Positions 14,676 to 21,740 of a stretch of DNA of 44,486 nt are shown one piece after another. The DNA comes from a virus. Numbering within the stretch: position 1 is the stretch's first letter; every line of letters starts with the position of its first letter. The translations under genes were made by a program, and so were the position numbers. The notes under the pieces were generated by a model. The model was not told the origin of the DNA, did no database searches, and saw nothing but the letters and a program-made list of their open reading frames with translations. The stretch covers positions 1-44,486 of IMG/VR virus record IMGVR_UViG_3300043778_000012. One strand, given 5' to 3'.

Positions 14676-15668
14676 TTAAGCGCGAACGAACTTGCGGTTC
14701 GCGTCCAACTGATACGGCACGTTCGGCTCCAGTCCGTCTTCACCAATGTCGCCGGACTTCATGCGATAGCGTTCGGCTTTGCTGTCCCAGTAGCGAAGAA
14801 CGATACTACCGCCCACGCCAGCCGTCGCGGTGCCGAAAGCGCCAGCCGTCGCGGTGCCGCGATAGCCAGCCGTCGCGGTGCCGCTATCGCCAGCCGTCGC
14901 GGTGCCGCGATAGCCAGCCGTCGCGGTGCCGCGATAGCCAGCCGTCGCGGTGCCGCTATCGCCAGCCGTCGCGGTGCCGCGATAGCCAGCCGTCGCGGTG
15001 CCGCGATAGCCAGCCGTCGCGGTGCCGCGATAGCCAGCCGTCGCGGTGCCGCGATAGCCAGCCGTCGCGGTGCCGCTATCGCCAGCCGTCGCGGTGCCGC
15101 GATAGCCAGCCGTCGCGGTGCCGCTATCGCCAGCCGTCGCGGTGCCGAAAGCGCCAGCCGTCGCGGTGCCGAAAGCGCCAGCCGTCGCGGTGCCGCTATC
15201 GCCAGCCGTCGCGGTGCCGCCCACGCCAGCCGTCGCGGCGCCGAAAGCGCCAGCCGTCGCGGTGCCGAAAGCGCCGACGTTGACGCTTTCCACGTCACCC
15301 ACACTGCGCGTCGCGCCGATAACCGAGACTTCGCGCGCGCGGGGCTCGTTCTCCAGGAGATAGTCCGTCGCCGATTTCTTGTCGCCGACGAAGCGCACGA
15401 CGCAGCGAGGAAACTTGCACTTGCCGCCAAGCATGATGATGGAATCGCTTTCGACTTCCACCACCATCCATTTTGCTGTTTCACCCAGATACGGGCTGGT
15501 GCCGTGGTCGCCTTGTCCGAACAGCCAGCCGTGCAAGCCGTTGCCGCACTTCTTGCTGTTCTTCCAATCTGCTGCGGCGACTTCGGAACCGACTTCCGGC
15601 CACTTGAAGCCGTCACGGCTCGTCATGTCTCCGGAAACGGTACGCAGAACGAGAGAGGTATTTTTCAC
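14676..15668 (-). CDS. Octapeptide-repeat (beta-solenoid-like) protein, 330 aa
   Basis: Residues 1-130 form a globular domain (DMTSRDGFKWPEVG, CGNGLHGWLFGQGDHG, KWMVVEVESDSIIML) like the N-terminal domain seen in phage proteins with such repeats (DUF7666-like). Residues 132-283 are 19 tandem units G-x-x-G-T-A-T-A, where the x-x pair is almost always AF, VG, DS or YR. A short cap follows (SIVLRYWDSKAERYRM). Regular octads rich in G, T and A suggest a narrow beta-solenoid or ice-nucleation-like stack. Function unknown; likely cytoplasmic, as no signal peptide is seen. Confidence 0.85.
   Translation of the reverse strand: MKNTSLVLRTVSGDMTSRDGFKWPEVGSEVAAADWKNSKKCGNGLHGWLFGQGDHGTSPYLGETAKWMVVEVESDSIIMLGGKCKFPRCVVRFVGDKKSATDYLLENEPRAREVSVIGATRSVGDVESVNVGAFGTATAGAFGAATAGVGGTATAGDSGTATAGAFGTATAGAFGTATAGDSGTATAGYRGTATAGDSGTATAGYRGTATAGYRGTATAGYRGTATAGYRGTATAGDSGTATAGYRGTATAGYRGTATAGDSGTATAGYRGTATAGAFGTATAGVGGSIVLRYWDSKAERYRMKSGDIGEDGLEPNVPYQLDANRKFVRA
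14821..15276. repeat. 24-bp tandem repeat, 19 units
   Basis: Nineteen perfect-length 24-bp units, each GCCGTCGCGGTGCCG followed by a variable 6-mer and CCA. In plus-strand order the variable pairs read AF, YR, DS, YR, YR, DS, YR, YR, YR, YR, DS, YR, DS, AF, AF, DS, VG, AF, AF (translated from the minus strand). One unit has GAATA in place of GTATA. As 24 is a multiple of 3, every frame stays open. Confidence 0.95.
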
Positions 15669-15835
15669 GATTTTCCTTGATGGATACCAGCATCCGGCTG
15701 GCGCGGTTTGCTTCGATAGACATATCGCGGGGCTCGTGCTGCGGCACCGTGCGGAGTAGTCATCCCCGCCGTGCGCCTTCGCTGACTAGGCGCGCCGTAG
15801 CCCCTGGATATGCCCACCGTGGTGGGCGCGGTTGG
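15669..15835. other. Intergenic stretch with two hairpins
   Basis: No gene seen. It holds the leader hairpin 15687-15701 (CCAGC-CGGAT-GCTGG) and the stem loop GCCCACC-AC-GGTGGGC at 15812-15827. Confidence 0.55.
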
Positions 15836-16042
15836 TCAGGTGGTCGACTCGATCACGTTGCTGCGCCGCGTCTCGATTTCGACCTCGCGCAGCGTGTCGA
15901 AACCCCTGACGCCGCAACCGGGATCGTCTGCGAAGTCATATCCGTTCGCGAGCATGACCATGTAGCCGTTGCCTGCGTCTCGCTCGTCGTCCACGTGAGC
16001 AACCCATGCGCGGGCTTCAATTCGTTGGATCATCGTTGCCAT
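15836..16042 (-). CDS. Hypothetical protein, 68 aa
   Basis: MATMIQRIEARAWVAHVDDERD starts a small acidic protein with a GNGYMVMLANGYDF segment and a C-terminal REVEIETRR. It is probably a compact alpha/beta protein; similar short proteins occur widely in phage early regions. No function assigned. Confidence 0.65.
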   Translation of the reverse strand: MATMIQRIEARAWVAHVDDERDAGNGYMVMLANGYDFADDPGCGVRGFDTLREVEIETRRSNVIESTT

Positions 16043-16070
16043 GTCGTTCTCCTGTAGCGGCCGCAGTTGG

Positions 16071-16394
16071 TCAGGCGTGAGCGCGGATCATCTGCCGGCC
16101 AATCCCGGCTACAAACCCGAAGCGGGCGTAGAAAGCGCGCAGACGTTTCTCTGCGGCGGCTTCATTTTCGTAATAACCCCCGTCAGGCGTCAGCACGAGC
16201 GCTACGCCGAGTCGATCGGCAAGTTCACATGCAGCCCACATTGCGCGCGATCCGTCGCCGCGACCTTCGATGCCCGCCATTAACAGAACGATCTCAACCC
16301 CGCATTCACATGACACGGTCATCACTTCACCATTCGGAACCTGCGCATACATCGCATCGCCAATTTCGGTGGCAGCGTTTTCGATAGCGTTCAT
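16071..16394 (-). CDS. GNAT-like acetyltransferase fragment, 107 aa
   Basis: The C-terminal part ELADRLGVALVLTPD...RLRAFYARFGFVAGIGRQMIR matches the last strands of small GNAT proteins (Y-x-R-F-G-F). The N-terminal acetyl-CoA loop (usually R/Q-x-x-G-x-G/A) is degenerate (GIEGRGDGSRAMWAA). It may be a truncated or highly diverged acetyltransferase. It heads the cluster behind the operator at 16445 and uses the shared leader. Confidence 0.6.
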   Translation of the reverse strand: MNAIENAATEIGDAMYAQVPNGEVMTVSCECGVEIVLLMAGIEGRGDGSRAMWAACELADRLGVALVLTPDGGYYENEAAAEKRLRAFYARFGFVAGIGRQMIRAHA

Positions 16395-16397
16395 CGT

Positions 16398-16426
16398 CGT
16401 TCCCCTTCGTGATTGCGTTGTCGATG
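16398..16426 (-). repeat. Shared gene leader, copy C
   Basis: 29 bp identical to 10669-10697, containing the ribosome site of the gene at 16394. Confidence 0.75.
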
Positions 16427-16440
16427 GGGTAATTCTGCTC

Positions 16441-16485
16441 CGCGTTCACGACTATGAATATTTGATTTTTTCTATCGTGAACGCG
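16441..16485. promoter_or_regulatory. Operator pair in an 11-bp inverted repeat
   Basis: TTCA-CGACTA-TGAA (16445-16458) is nested in a larger inverted repeat: CGCGTTCACGA at 16441-16451 and TCGTGAACGCG at 16475-16485, separated by an AT-rich 23-bp stretch. In the minus sense TTCATA may be the -35, with AGAATT 16 bases on as -10. The second half-site suggests cooperative binding. Confidence 0.7.
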
Positions 16486-16494
16486 GGCCGATAG

Positions 16495-16824
16495 TCAGGA
16501 CGCGTTGCGCGCCTGGCTCGTCAGGTGAAATCCGCGACAGTGTGGGCATGGATACACCCGAACCGGCGCACGGCGGCCGGCTTCGATGTTCGCCTGGATG
16601 CGCTCCATTGCTTTCAGCGCTTGCGGCTCGCTGGTATATCGCTCTTTCACGCAAACCATTTCACCGGTCGGCAGCCGATAGCCGACCACCTTGCGATCCA
16701 TCACCACCAGGGCGGCGCGTGCGTCACTGATCAAGTGCGCCAGGGCGCGCGTGTACTTCCGGCCGCGTCCGTGGTTCTCGCGCGTGATGCGGGCGCGATG
16801 GCGTGCGAAGTCTCGGGCGTTCAT
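16495..16824 (-). CDS. Hypothetical zinc-knuckle protein, 109 aa
   Basis: MNARDFARHRARITRENHGRG starts a basic protein; the C-terminal YPCPHCRGFHLTS forms a CxxC-x3-H metal-site-like motif known from small phage proteins that precede DNA-metabolism genes. The start overlaps the upstream stop as ATGA. Likely nucleic-acid binding, by inference. Confidence 0.68.
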   Translation of the reverse strand: MNARDFARHRARITRENHGRGRKYTRALAHLISDARAALVVMDRKVVGYRLPTGEMVCVKERYTSEPQALKAMERIQANIEAGRRAPVRVYPCPHCRGFHLTSQARNAS

Positions 16825-17027
16825 TTCGCGCGCCGCCGGCGGATCAGGATTCGCTTGGAGTAGATGGCAGCGCCAGTGATGAAAGCAAACGGCCCCACCC
16901 ACGAAAAGAAAATCAGGCCGGTTAGCAAATCACCTGCGGTAAGGTCGTTTTCGGAAGTCCACCAGTATGCGTATGAAGCAATCCCGATGACCATCCACGC
17001 CATAATGCACAAGATCACGATTCCCAT
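16821..17027 (-). CDS. Two-segment membrane protein, 68 aa
   Basis: MGIVILCIMAWMVIGIASYAYW starts the first membrane segment (2-21); a second spans about 32-55 (LLTGLIFFSWVGPFAFITGAA). The tail is strongly basic (KRILIRRRRAK), so it should face the cytoplasm. Holin-like in size but far from the lysis genes; possibly an exclusion protein. No proof of either. Confidence 0.65.
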   Translation of the reverse strand: MGIVILCIMAWMVIGIASYAYWWTSENDLTAGDLLTGLIFFSWVGPFAFITGAAIYSKRILIRRRRAK

Positions 17028-17040
17028 CAGTTCCCCCTTC

Positions 17041-17061
17041 GCCCTGGCGAGCGGCCAGGGC
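17041..17061 (-). promoter_or_regulatory. Leader hairpin
   Basis: GCCCTGGC-CGCTC-GCCAGGGC, an 8-bp stem 14-34 bases before the ATG at 17027. Confidence 0.5.
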
Positions 17062-17077
17062 AGATCCCAGCGATTGA

Positions 17078-17491
17078 TTAGTACGCCTTCCCGCCAGCCT
17101 TCGCGCGGTTCTCGGGCTTGTGGTCGGCGCGCTGCGCGTTGTACGCCAGCTTTTCGGCGATGGTCGCGCCCATGTCGAAACCCAGGCCGCCGGCAAGATC
17201 GAAGATGCGGATAACCGCGTCGGCCAGTTCGACTTCCAGCATCTTCCGATGGGGCAGATGGTCGTCCATCTTGTCCTTGCGATGGCCTTCCAGCCCTTCG
17301 CTGACTTCGGAATGGATCAGCGCCAGTTTCGTGCTGACCCACAGCAGGAAGAATTTCGAAGGCCAGTTGCGAACATCATGGCCGGTCTCGGCGTCACGCC
17401 ACCATCCAGAACGCTCAGCAGCGCCGTGACATACGCGCGTCAGTGCGTTGCCGCCCGCGATAACTTCGATGTTCAGTTCACTCGTGTTCAT
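17078..17491 (-). CDS. MazG-like nucleotide pyrophosphohydrolase
   Basis: A 137-residue all-alpha NTP pyrophosphatase. The motif pair E62-x2-E65 (LIHSEVSEGLEGHR) and E88-x2-D91 (VELADAVIRIFD) matches the magnesium-binding helices of MazG and dUTPase-like enzymes. Phage versions may adjust nucleotide pools or alarmone signals. It shares a 4-base overlap with the VRR-NUC gene. Confidence 0.82.
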   Translation of the reverse strand: MNTSELNIEVIAGGNALTRVCHGAAERSGWWRDAETGHDVRNWPSKFFLLWVSTKLALIHSEVSEGLEGHRKDKMDDHLPHRKMLEVELADAVIRIFDLAGGLGFDMGATIAEKLAYNAQRADHKPENRAKAGGKAY

Positions 17492-17907
17492 ACCTTTCCT
17501 TTGGCCCTGGCGACAGTCGCCTGGGCATCAGCAACGGAACGCCAAACGTCTGCAGCGCCGCCGTTATCGTTGACGGCGCGCAGATACGCCGCTTGCTTGT
17601 CTGTGGCGCGGCCCGTGGCGGACTTCACATCAGCCGCCACATAGACGCCCACCTTGCTGCCCACCATGTCCACCGTGATGATGCGCGGAACCAGCCCGAA
17701 CAGGTCGCCGAAGCCTGTCGGCAAACCCGTGTCGAACGGACGCGCATTCCGGATAACAACATCACCCGGCTGCAGCACGACAGGCTGAACGCGCTGCGCT
17801 TGAAACATCTGGTTGCCGGTCCAGCCCTTGCCGACGTTCGCTCGAAACAGCAGGCATTCGCCGGCCAGCGCGTTGCGGATTTCATTCTGGATTTTGTGTT
17901 CGCTCAT
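17488..17907 (-). CDS. VRR-NUC domain nuclease
   Basis: A 139-residue protein of the PD-(D/E)XK VRR-NUC type. GFGDLFGLVPR supplies the Asp and VYVAADVKSATGRATDKQAAYL supplies the following acid-x-K and helix of the fold. Stand-alone VRR-NUC proteins in phages cut structured DNA such as junctions. The first residues (MSEHKIQNEI) and the DNA encoding them recur at the internal start of the neighbouring gene (18134). Confidence 0.82.
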   Translation of the reverse strand: MSEHKIQNEIRNALAGECLLFRANVGKGWTGNQMFQAQRVQPVVLQPGDVVIRNARPFDTGLPTGFGDLFGLVPRIITVDMVGSKVGVYVAADVKSATGRATDKQAAYLRAVNDNGGAADVWRSVADAQATVARAKGKV

Positions 17908-18368
17908 TCGTCGTCCCAGTGGTGGGTCATGGCTGACAATCCGGGCGGCAGAAGCATCGTGTAGTACACTTCGTCGCCGTGCGTGCCGCCGAACGTTGCG
18001 CTTCCGCCGTGCTGCCTCAGCATGGCGTCGAGATCAGCCACCATGGCGCGCGCGTGTTCTTCGCGCGCCTGGGGCTTTTCCAGCGCGTCACTCATCGCCT
18101 TCACGATATAGTCCTGGATTTTGTGTTCGCTCATTTCCCCCTCGATGCGGTCGGAAACCTGCGCGCGGTCATATGCGCCATACAGGTACGGCGGGGCCAT
18201 GCACGCACCCATGAACAGCGCGCCGCCGATAGCGCCACGCCAGCCACCGTGTGAAGCGCCAGCTGCAGCGCCCATCAAAACGAACACGAACAGGAACGCA
18301 GTGCCGGGGTGCTCGCCGACGTGCGGCAACGTTCCGCAGCCCCGAATGATTTGGCGGATGATTTTCAC
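17904..18368 (-). CDS. Two-part protein: membrane domain joined to MSEHKIQ domain
   Basis: A 154-residue frame. Residues 1-66 have two membrane segments (FLFVFVLMGAAAGA and IGGALFMGACMAPPYLYGA). At residue 79 an internal ATG (18134) with a strong ribosome site (GAGGGGGAA) starts MSEHKIQDYIVKAM, nearly the same opening as the VRR-NUC protein. Residues 79-154 are soluble and helical. This may be two proteins from one frame (full length plus an internal product), or a fusion created by duplication of the gene start. Confidence 0.65.
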   Translation of the reverse strand: MKIIRQIIRGCGTLPHVGEHPGTAFLFVFVLMGAAAGASHGGWRGAIGGALFMGACMAPPYLYGAYDRAQVSDRIEGEMSEHKIQDYIVKAMSDALEKPQAREEHARAMVADLDAMLRQHGGSATFGGTHGDEVYYTMLLPPGLSAMTHHWDDE

Positions 18369-19303
18369 GCCGCATCCTCCAGGTCCGCCTGCGCAGCCTT
18401 CGCAGCACGGTCGCGCGCTTTCTGTTCCTGGCGCTGGCGCGCTTCGACTACTGTGGCGTGTTCGTTCAGCAGCGACAGCAGGGCGGCAGCGGGCACGCTA
18501 ACTTCCTGGCCTTCAGGAATTTGGTGGCCGGCCACTGCTGCTTCGATTTGCGCCAGGCGTGCGCGCGCATGCGTCGGCAGCTGCTCAATGAAAGCGTCCA
18601 CTTCATCCGACAGCGAAGCCAGCACCTTGTGCGGCACCTTCGGGCCGTTCATCGTCCCGGCCGTCACCTTGCCCTTTCCATTCGTCGCAGCGCCTGCCAG
18701 CACCTTGCCCGCGTCGTCGCCATGCTTGCGCACCACCTCGACGGCGACGGCTGCCGAAACACCGCCGGCCGCTACCATGGTCTGCACGTCACTGTTCGCG
18801 TCGGCGAGCGTCAGCAACTGCGCGACGTGCTGCGGCGTCTTGCCGACCTTCTGTGCGATGCGGGCGTTATCCCATCCGAACGCACGCAGGCGAGCGTAAC
18901 CCGTGGCGACTTCCAGGGGCGACAGCGCGCGGCCTTCGGCGCTGGTGATGACGCGGGCCACGCGGTCGGCGTCGTTGCCTTCGAACGCGACGATTGGCAC
19001 CCACACTTCGCCGTCTTTGTCCTGCAGAGGCGCGCCATGCTTGACGGCCAGAACAACGGCGCGCTTCCGCCGATGGCCGTCAACGATCCACACGCCACCC
19101 TCGGGGCGCGGGCGCACTTCCAATGCAGGGTACTGGCCGCCGTCCGATATGTAGTCCGCCAGCGCTTCTACGCTCGCCTGGAAGTCGGCATCCTCGATGC
19201 GAAGATTGAACCCCGGTTCTTCGTGCAAGTCCTGCAGGCGCACCTTCATCGCGTCGGCGCGCTTGATTTCTTTGCTCAGGATTTTCTGTTTAAACGTCGT
19301 CAT
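18365..19303 (-). CDS. ParB-like nuclease/partition-domain protein
   Basis: A 312-residue protein. The N-terminal ParB/sulfiredoxin fold has the signature VDGHRRKRAV at 74-83 and its partner RALSPLEVATGYARLRAFGW near 125-145, followed by an HTH (NARIAQKVGKTPQHVAQLLTLA). The C-terminal half is a charged alanine-rich coiled coil. No ParA partner is visible, so plasmid-style partition is unlikely; phage ParB-like proteins often have DNA-metabolism roles. The start MTTFKQKI contains a GTTTAAAC palindrome (19288-19295). Confidence 0.85.
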   Translation of the reverse strand: MTTFKQKILSKEIKRADAMKVRLQDLHEEPGFNLRIEDADFQASVEALADYISDGGQYPALEVRPRPEGGVWIVDGHRRKRAVVLAVKHGAPLQDKDGEVWVPIVAFEGNDADRVARVITSAEGRALSPLEVATGYARLRAFGWDNARIAQKVGKTPQHVAQLLTLADANSDVQTMVAAGGVSAAVAVEVVRKHGDDAGKVLAGAATNGKGKVTAGTMNGPKVPHKVLASLSDEVDAFIEQLPTHARARLAQIEAAVAGHQIPEGQEVSVPAAALLSLLNEHATVVEARQRQEQKARDRAAKAAQADLEDAA

Positions 19304-19321
19304 ATCAATTCCTGTTGTGGG

Positions 19322-19684
19322 TTAGATCAATTCCAGCTGTTCCATCGGCATGTCGGGCCAGGTAAGTGCGCCCTTCGATGCGTTTGCGCGCCAGTGGATC
19401 ACGCGCATATTCCCGTGCCAGTGCAGGCCGGATACGATTTTGCCACGAAGCGGCACGATGTGGTCGACCACGTGAAGTTCGCTGGTTTCTTCCGTCAGCC
19501 TGCGGGCATCCGCGTACATTGCTTCGATTGCCGCCAGGTCGGCCCAGGGTGGCGTTGCGATGCGTTCCTGGCGGCTGCGGTATGTGCTGCGTCGCTTGCC
19601 GCCTGGTGCCTTCGCGGGCATCCGCTTCGCGATGACGAACAGCGGCCCGGCGTGGAAGCCGCCGACCAGAGCCAGCGCTTTCAT
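19322..19684 (-). CDS. HNH endonuclease
   Basis: A 120-residue protein starting MKALALVGGFHAGP. The motif HVVDHIVPLRGKIVSGLHWHGNM (71-93 region) with ANASKG (100-105) is the phage HNH pattern: DH, the GLH segment and N-x3-K. Such nucleases act in packaging or cut structured DNA. The start is chosen at the ATG overlapping the upstream stop (ATGA). Confidence 0.85.
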   Translation of the reverse strand: MKALALVGGFHAGPLFVIAKRMPAKAPGGKRRSTYRSRQERIATPPWADLAAIEAMYADARRLTEETSELHVVDHIVPLRGKIVSGLHWHGNMRVIHWRANASKGALTWPDMPMEQLELI

Positions 19685-20016
19685 GCCGCCACCCGATGCT
19701 GCGCCACCAGCGCGTCGTGGTCGTCCTGCGTCATGTCTCGCGTCCAGAAATCCACGTGGCCCGGCAAGCGGTCGCTGCCGTCTTTGCGATGCCAACAGTA
19801 CAGCGAGCCGCGACGATGCGGGAAATGATACGCGGCGCAGTCGCAACGCGCGGCCGTCGTGTCCCGGTTCGTCATCCAGCGGTCGATGCGGTAATTCTTC
19901 TTTTTGCATTTCCGGCATGGCGGATACGAACGACGGTCGTATTTCTCCGGGTGCAGCGTCAGCACCCGGCGCGCGTCGCAATGCCGACAGCGGCAGTGAA
20001 AGCGCTTGGCGGCCAT
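19681..20016 (-). CDS. Cysteine-rich zinc-ribbon protein, 111 aa
   Basis: MAAKRFHCRCRHCDARR begins a basic protein with at least eight Cys in CxC, CxxC and CRKC pairs plus a His-rich region (CDCAAYHFPHRRGSLYCWHR). It probably binds two zinc ions and nucleic acid. Overlap with the HNH gene suggests coupled expression and perhaps a joint role. Confidence 0.72.
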   Translation of the reverse strand: MAAKRFHCRCRHCDARRVLTLHPEKYDRRSYPPCRKCKKKNYRIDRWMTNRDTTAARCDCAAYHFPHRRGSLYCWHRKDGSDRLPGHVDFWTRDMTQDDHDALVAQHRVAA

Positions 20017-20017
20017 T

Positions 20018-20170
20018 TCAGATAGCGAACGAAGTCAGTGCAGCCATCAAAATCGCGAAGCCCCCAGCCGCCGCCCATTCGAGCGCCAGGCGCTTGCTGC
20101 CGTGAACGCGATCAAGCAGCGCGGTGCACGCGAACAGGAATGCGATCAGTGAAAAGATGATGAAGTACAT
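20018..20170 (-). CDS. Small membrane protein, 50 aa
   Basis: MYFIIFSLIAFLFACTALLD gives a first membrane helix (2-19); a second runs about 31-48 (WAAAGGFAILMAALTSFAI). The start at 20170 lies just after the promoter-operator at 20185-20226; the upstream ATG at 20233 is beyond it and rejected. First gene of its cluster; function unknown. Confidence 0.62.
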   Translation of the reverse strand: MYFIIFSLIAFLFACTALLDRVHGSKRLALEWAAAGGFAILMAALTSFAI

Positions 20171-20189
20171 TTCAGCCCCTAGAAAATGA

Positions 20190-20240
20190 TTTGCTGAAAC
20201 GGATTCTAAGCGTTCATACCCATGAATGACCAATCGTGAA
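20190..20240 (-). promoter_or_regulatory. Operator TTCA-TACCCA-TGAA and leftward promoter
   Basis: The dyad is at 20213-20226. In the minus sense a -10 TAGAAT follows 4 bases after the operator, the same geometry as at 10711. A second half-site TCGTGAA (20234-20240) lies nearby, as at 16475. It would control the cluster 20170 to 16495. Confidence 0.7.
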
Positions 20241-20260
20241 AATCTATTGTGCGCCGTGAT

Positions 20261-21679
20261 TCATGCACTGCGTCTATGGCGGAATCCCTGCCGCTTCAGC
20301 GCCCATTGCTGCGGGAATTTGTAGCCGCGCTTGCGCCCCAGGCTCACCCAGTCGTCCAGCGTCTTGCAGTCCTTTTCCTCCTGCTTGCGCATGGCGCGCA
20401 CGCGCTGCTTTTCGGCTTCGGTCATTTCGACCAGTTCGCCGTCCGCCACTTCGATTTCCTTCACATCGGCCAGCAGCCGCTTGCCGCAACTCGGGCAGCG
20501 CTGCGGGGCAGGGCGGCGAATCTGCTGAAAGCAGCCTTCGCACGTGATGGGGGGCGGCGGCGCGTTATCATTCGCGGCCTTGCGTCCGCCCTGGCGGCCT
20601 TCCAGCGACCATTCGCGCTCGTCGTCGGGGAAGCCGTGCCGGCTGCTGTTGCCCGCATGGTCCAGGATGATGGCCGTCTTGCCTTCCCCTGGGCGCAGGC
20701 CGCGCCCGACTTGCTGCAGGTGCAGCGCCAGGGACTGAGTGGGGCGCATCTGCATGACGCAATCAATCGTCACGTCCGTTTGCGCGATGCTCGACAAGTC
20801 GAACCCTTCGCCGAACAGGTCCACGTTCGTCAGTACCTGGATGCGGCCGGCGGCGTAGTCCTGGATGATGCGCTTGCGCTCGCCCTTGTTCGTGCCGCCA
20901 TCCAGGTGGGAAGCGCGGATTCCGGCGGCGTTGAATTGCTCGGCGATGTGCTGGCTGTGTGCCACGGTGATGCCGAAGACGACGGTTCGCAAGCCGGCGG
21001 CGTACTTGTGCCAGTGCGCGATGGCGTCGCCGGTCAGCTTCGGCTTGTCCATCTTTTCGGCCGCTTCGCCCTTGGCGAAATCGCCCATCTGGCGGCGCAC
21101 GCCCTTCATGTCGGGCGCATGCGGCGCGTACAGGCGGTACGGCGATAGGTTGCCTTTCTCGATCAGCCAGCCCGTCTGCGGCCCAAGCACCATGTCATCA
21201 AAGTGCGCGTCCAGGCCCTTGCCATCCAGCCGCTGCGGGGTCGCTGACAGGCCGATTATTATTGCGCCGTGCGAGTGCAGCCACGCCATCACCATCGCCC
21301 ATCCGGCCGCGCCGCCGTGGTGCGCTTCGTCAATGATCGCCAGGCGCGGGGCCACCAGGTTGTCCAGTCGGCCCTTCAGCGTGTCGATGCTGCACACCTG
21401 TACCAGCTGCTGCAGCGCCATCGGATAGCCGGCGGCGATGTAGCCGTGCGGGATGCCGAACTTGTGGAACGTCTTGCTGGTGCCCTCGACCAGTTCGGCG
21501 CGATGGCAAATGAACCAGGCGGCCTGACCGCGCGCCGCCGTCTCGCTGATGATGAACGACGCCAGCACGGTCTTGCCCGCGCCGGTCGGTGCCTGCAGCA
21601 ACAGCCGCTTGACCCGGCGCAGCGCCTGGCGCGCGCCCTCGATCATGCTGGCCTGATAGTCTCGAAGAACGATTGTCAT
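20261..21679 (-). CDS. SF2 DEAD/DEAH-box helicase with zinc finger
   Basis: A 472-residue UvrB/RecG-like SF2 ATPase. Walker A is APTGAGKT (30-37), motif II IIDEAHH near 117, motif III LSATPQRL near 145, motif VI QVGRGLRPGEGK near 320. After an AANDN linker a CEGC...CPSC zinc ribbon (near 375-395) precedes a helical tail. It probably remodels replication or recombination intermediates. It has its own promoter in the 61-bp divergent gap shared with the winged-helix gene. Confidence 0.9.
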   Translation of the reverse strand: MTIVLRDYQASMIEGARQALRRVKRLLLQAPTGAGKTVLASFIISETAARGQAAWFICHRAELVEGTSKTFHKFGIPHGYIAAGYPMALQQLVQVCSIDTLKGRLDNLVAPRLAIIDEAHHGGAAGWAMVMAWLHSHGAIIIGLSATPQRLDGKGLDAHFDDMVLGPQTGWLIEKGNLSPYRLYAPHAPDMKGVRRQMGDFAKGEAAEKMDKPKLTGDAIAHWHKYAAGLRTVVFGITVAHSQHIAEQFNAAGIRASHLDGGTNKGERKRIIQDYAAGRIQVLTNVDLFGEGFDLSSIAQTDVTIDCVMQMRPTQSLALHLQQVGRGLRPGEGKTAIILDHAGNSSRHGFPDDEREWSLEGRQGGRKAANDNAPPPPITCEGCFQQIRRPAPQRCPSCGKRLLADVKEIEVADGELVEMTEAEKQRVRAMRKQEEKDCKTLDDWVSLGRKRGYKFPQQWALKRQGFRHRRSA

Positions 21680-21740
21680 GATGGCGGGAAAATGAATTGC
21701 GCTATCTTAGCCTAGAACGTTCGGCAACGGAGCGTTGATC
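21680..21740. promoter_or_regulatory. Divergent promoter gap
   Basis: Only 61 bp separate the leftward helicase from the rightward regulator. A possible minus -10 is TAAGAT, and the palindrome GAACGTTC (21716-21723) could be an operator. Exact promoters are not clear. Confidence 0.45.

Noticed and set aside
14821-15276. CRISPR array
   Set aside because: The 24-bp units are directly adjacent with only a 6-base variable part and code for a regular peptide; there are no spacers of normal length and no cas genes.
14567-15283. Plus-strand repeat protein (QPSRCR units)
   Set aside because: The 24-bp unit keeps all frames open. Only the minus-strand frame has a non-repeat domain and a ribosome site.
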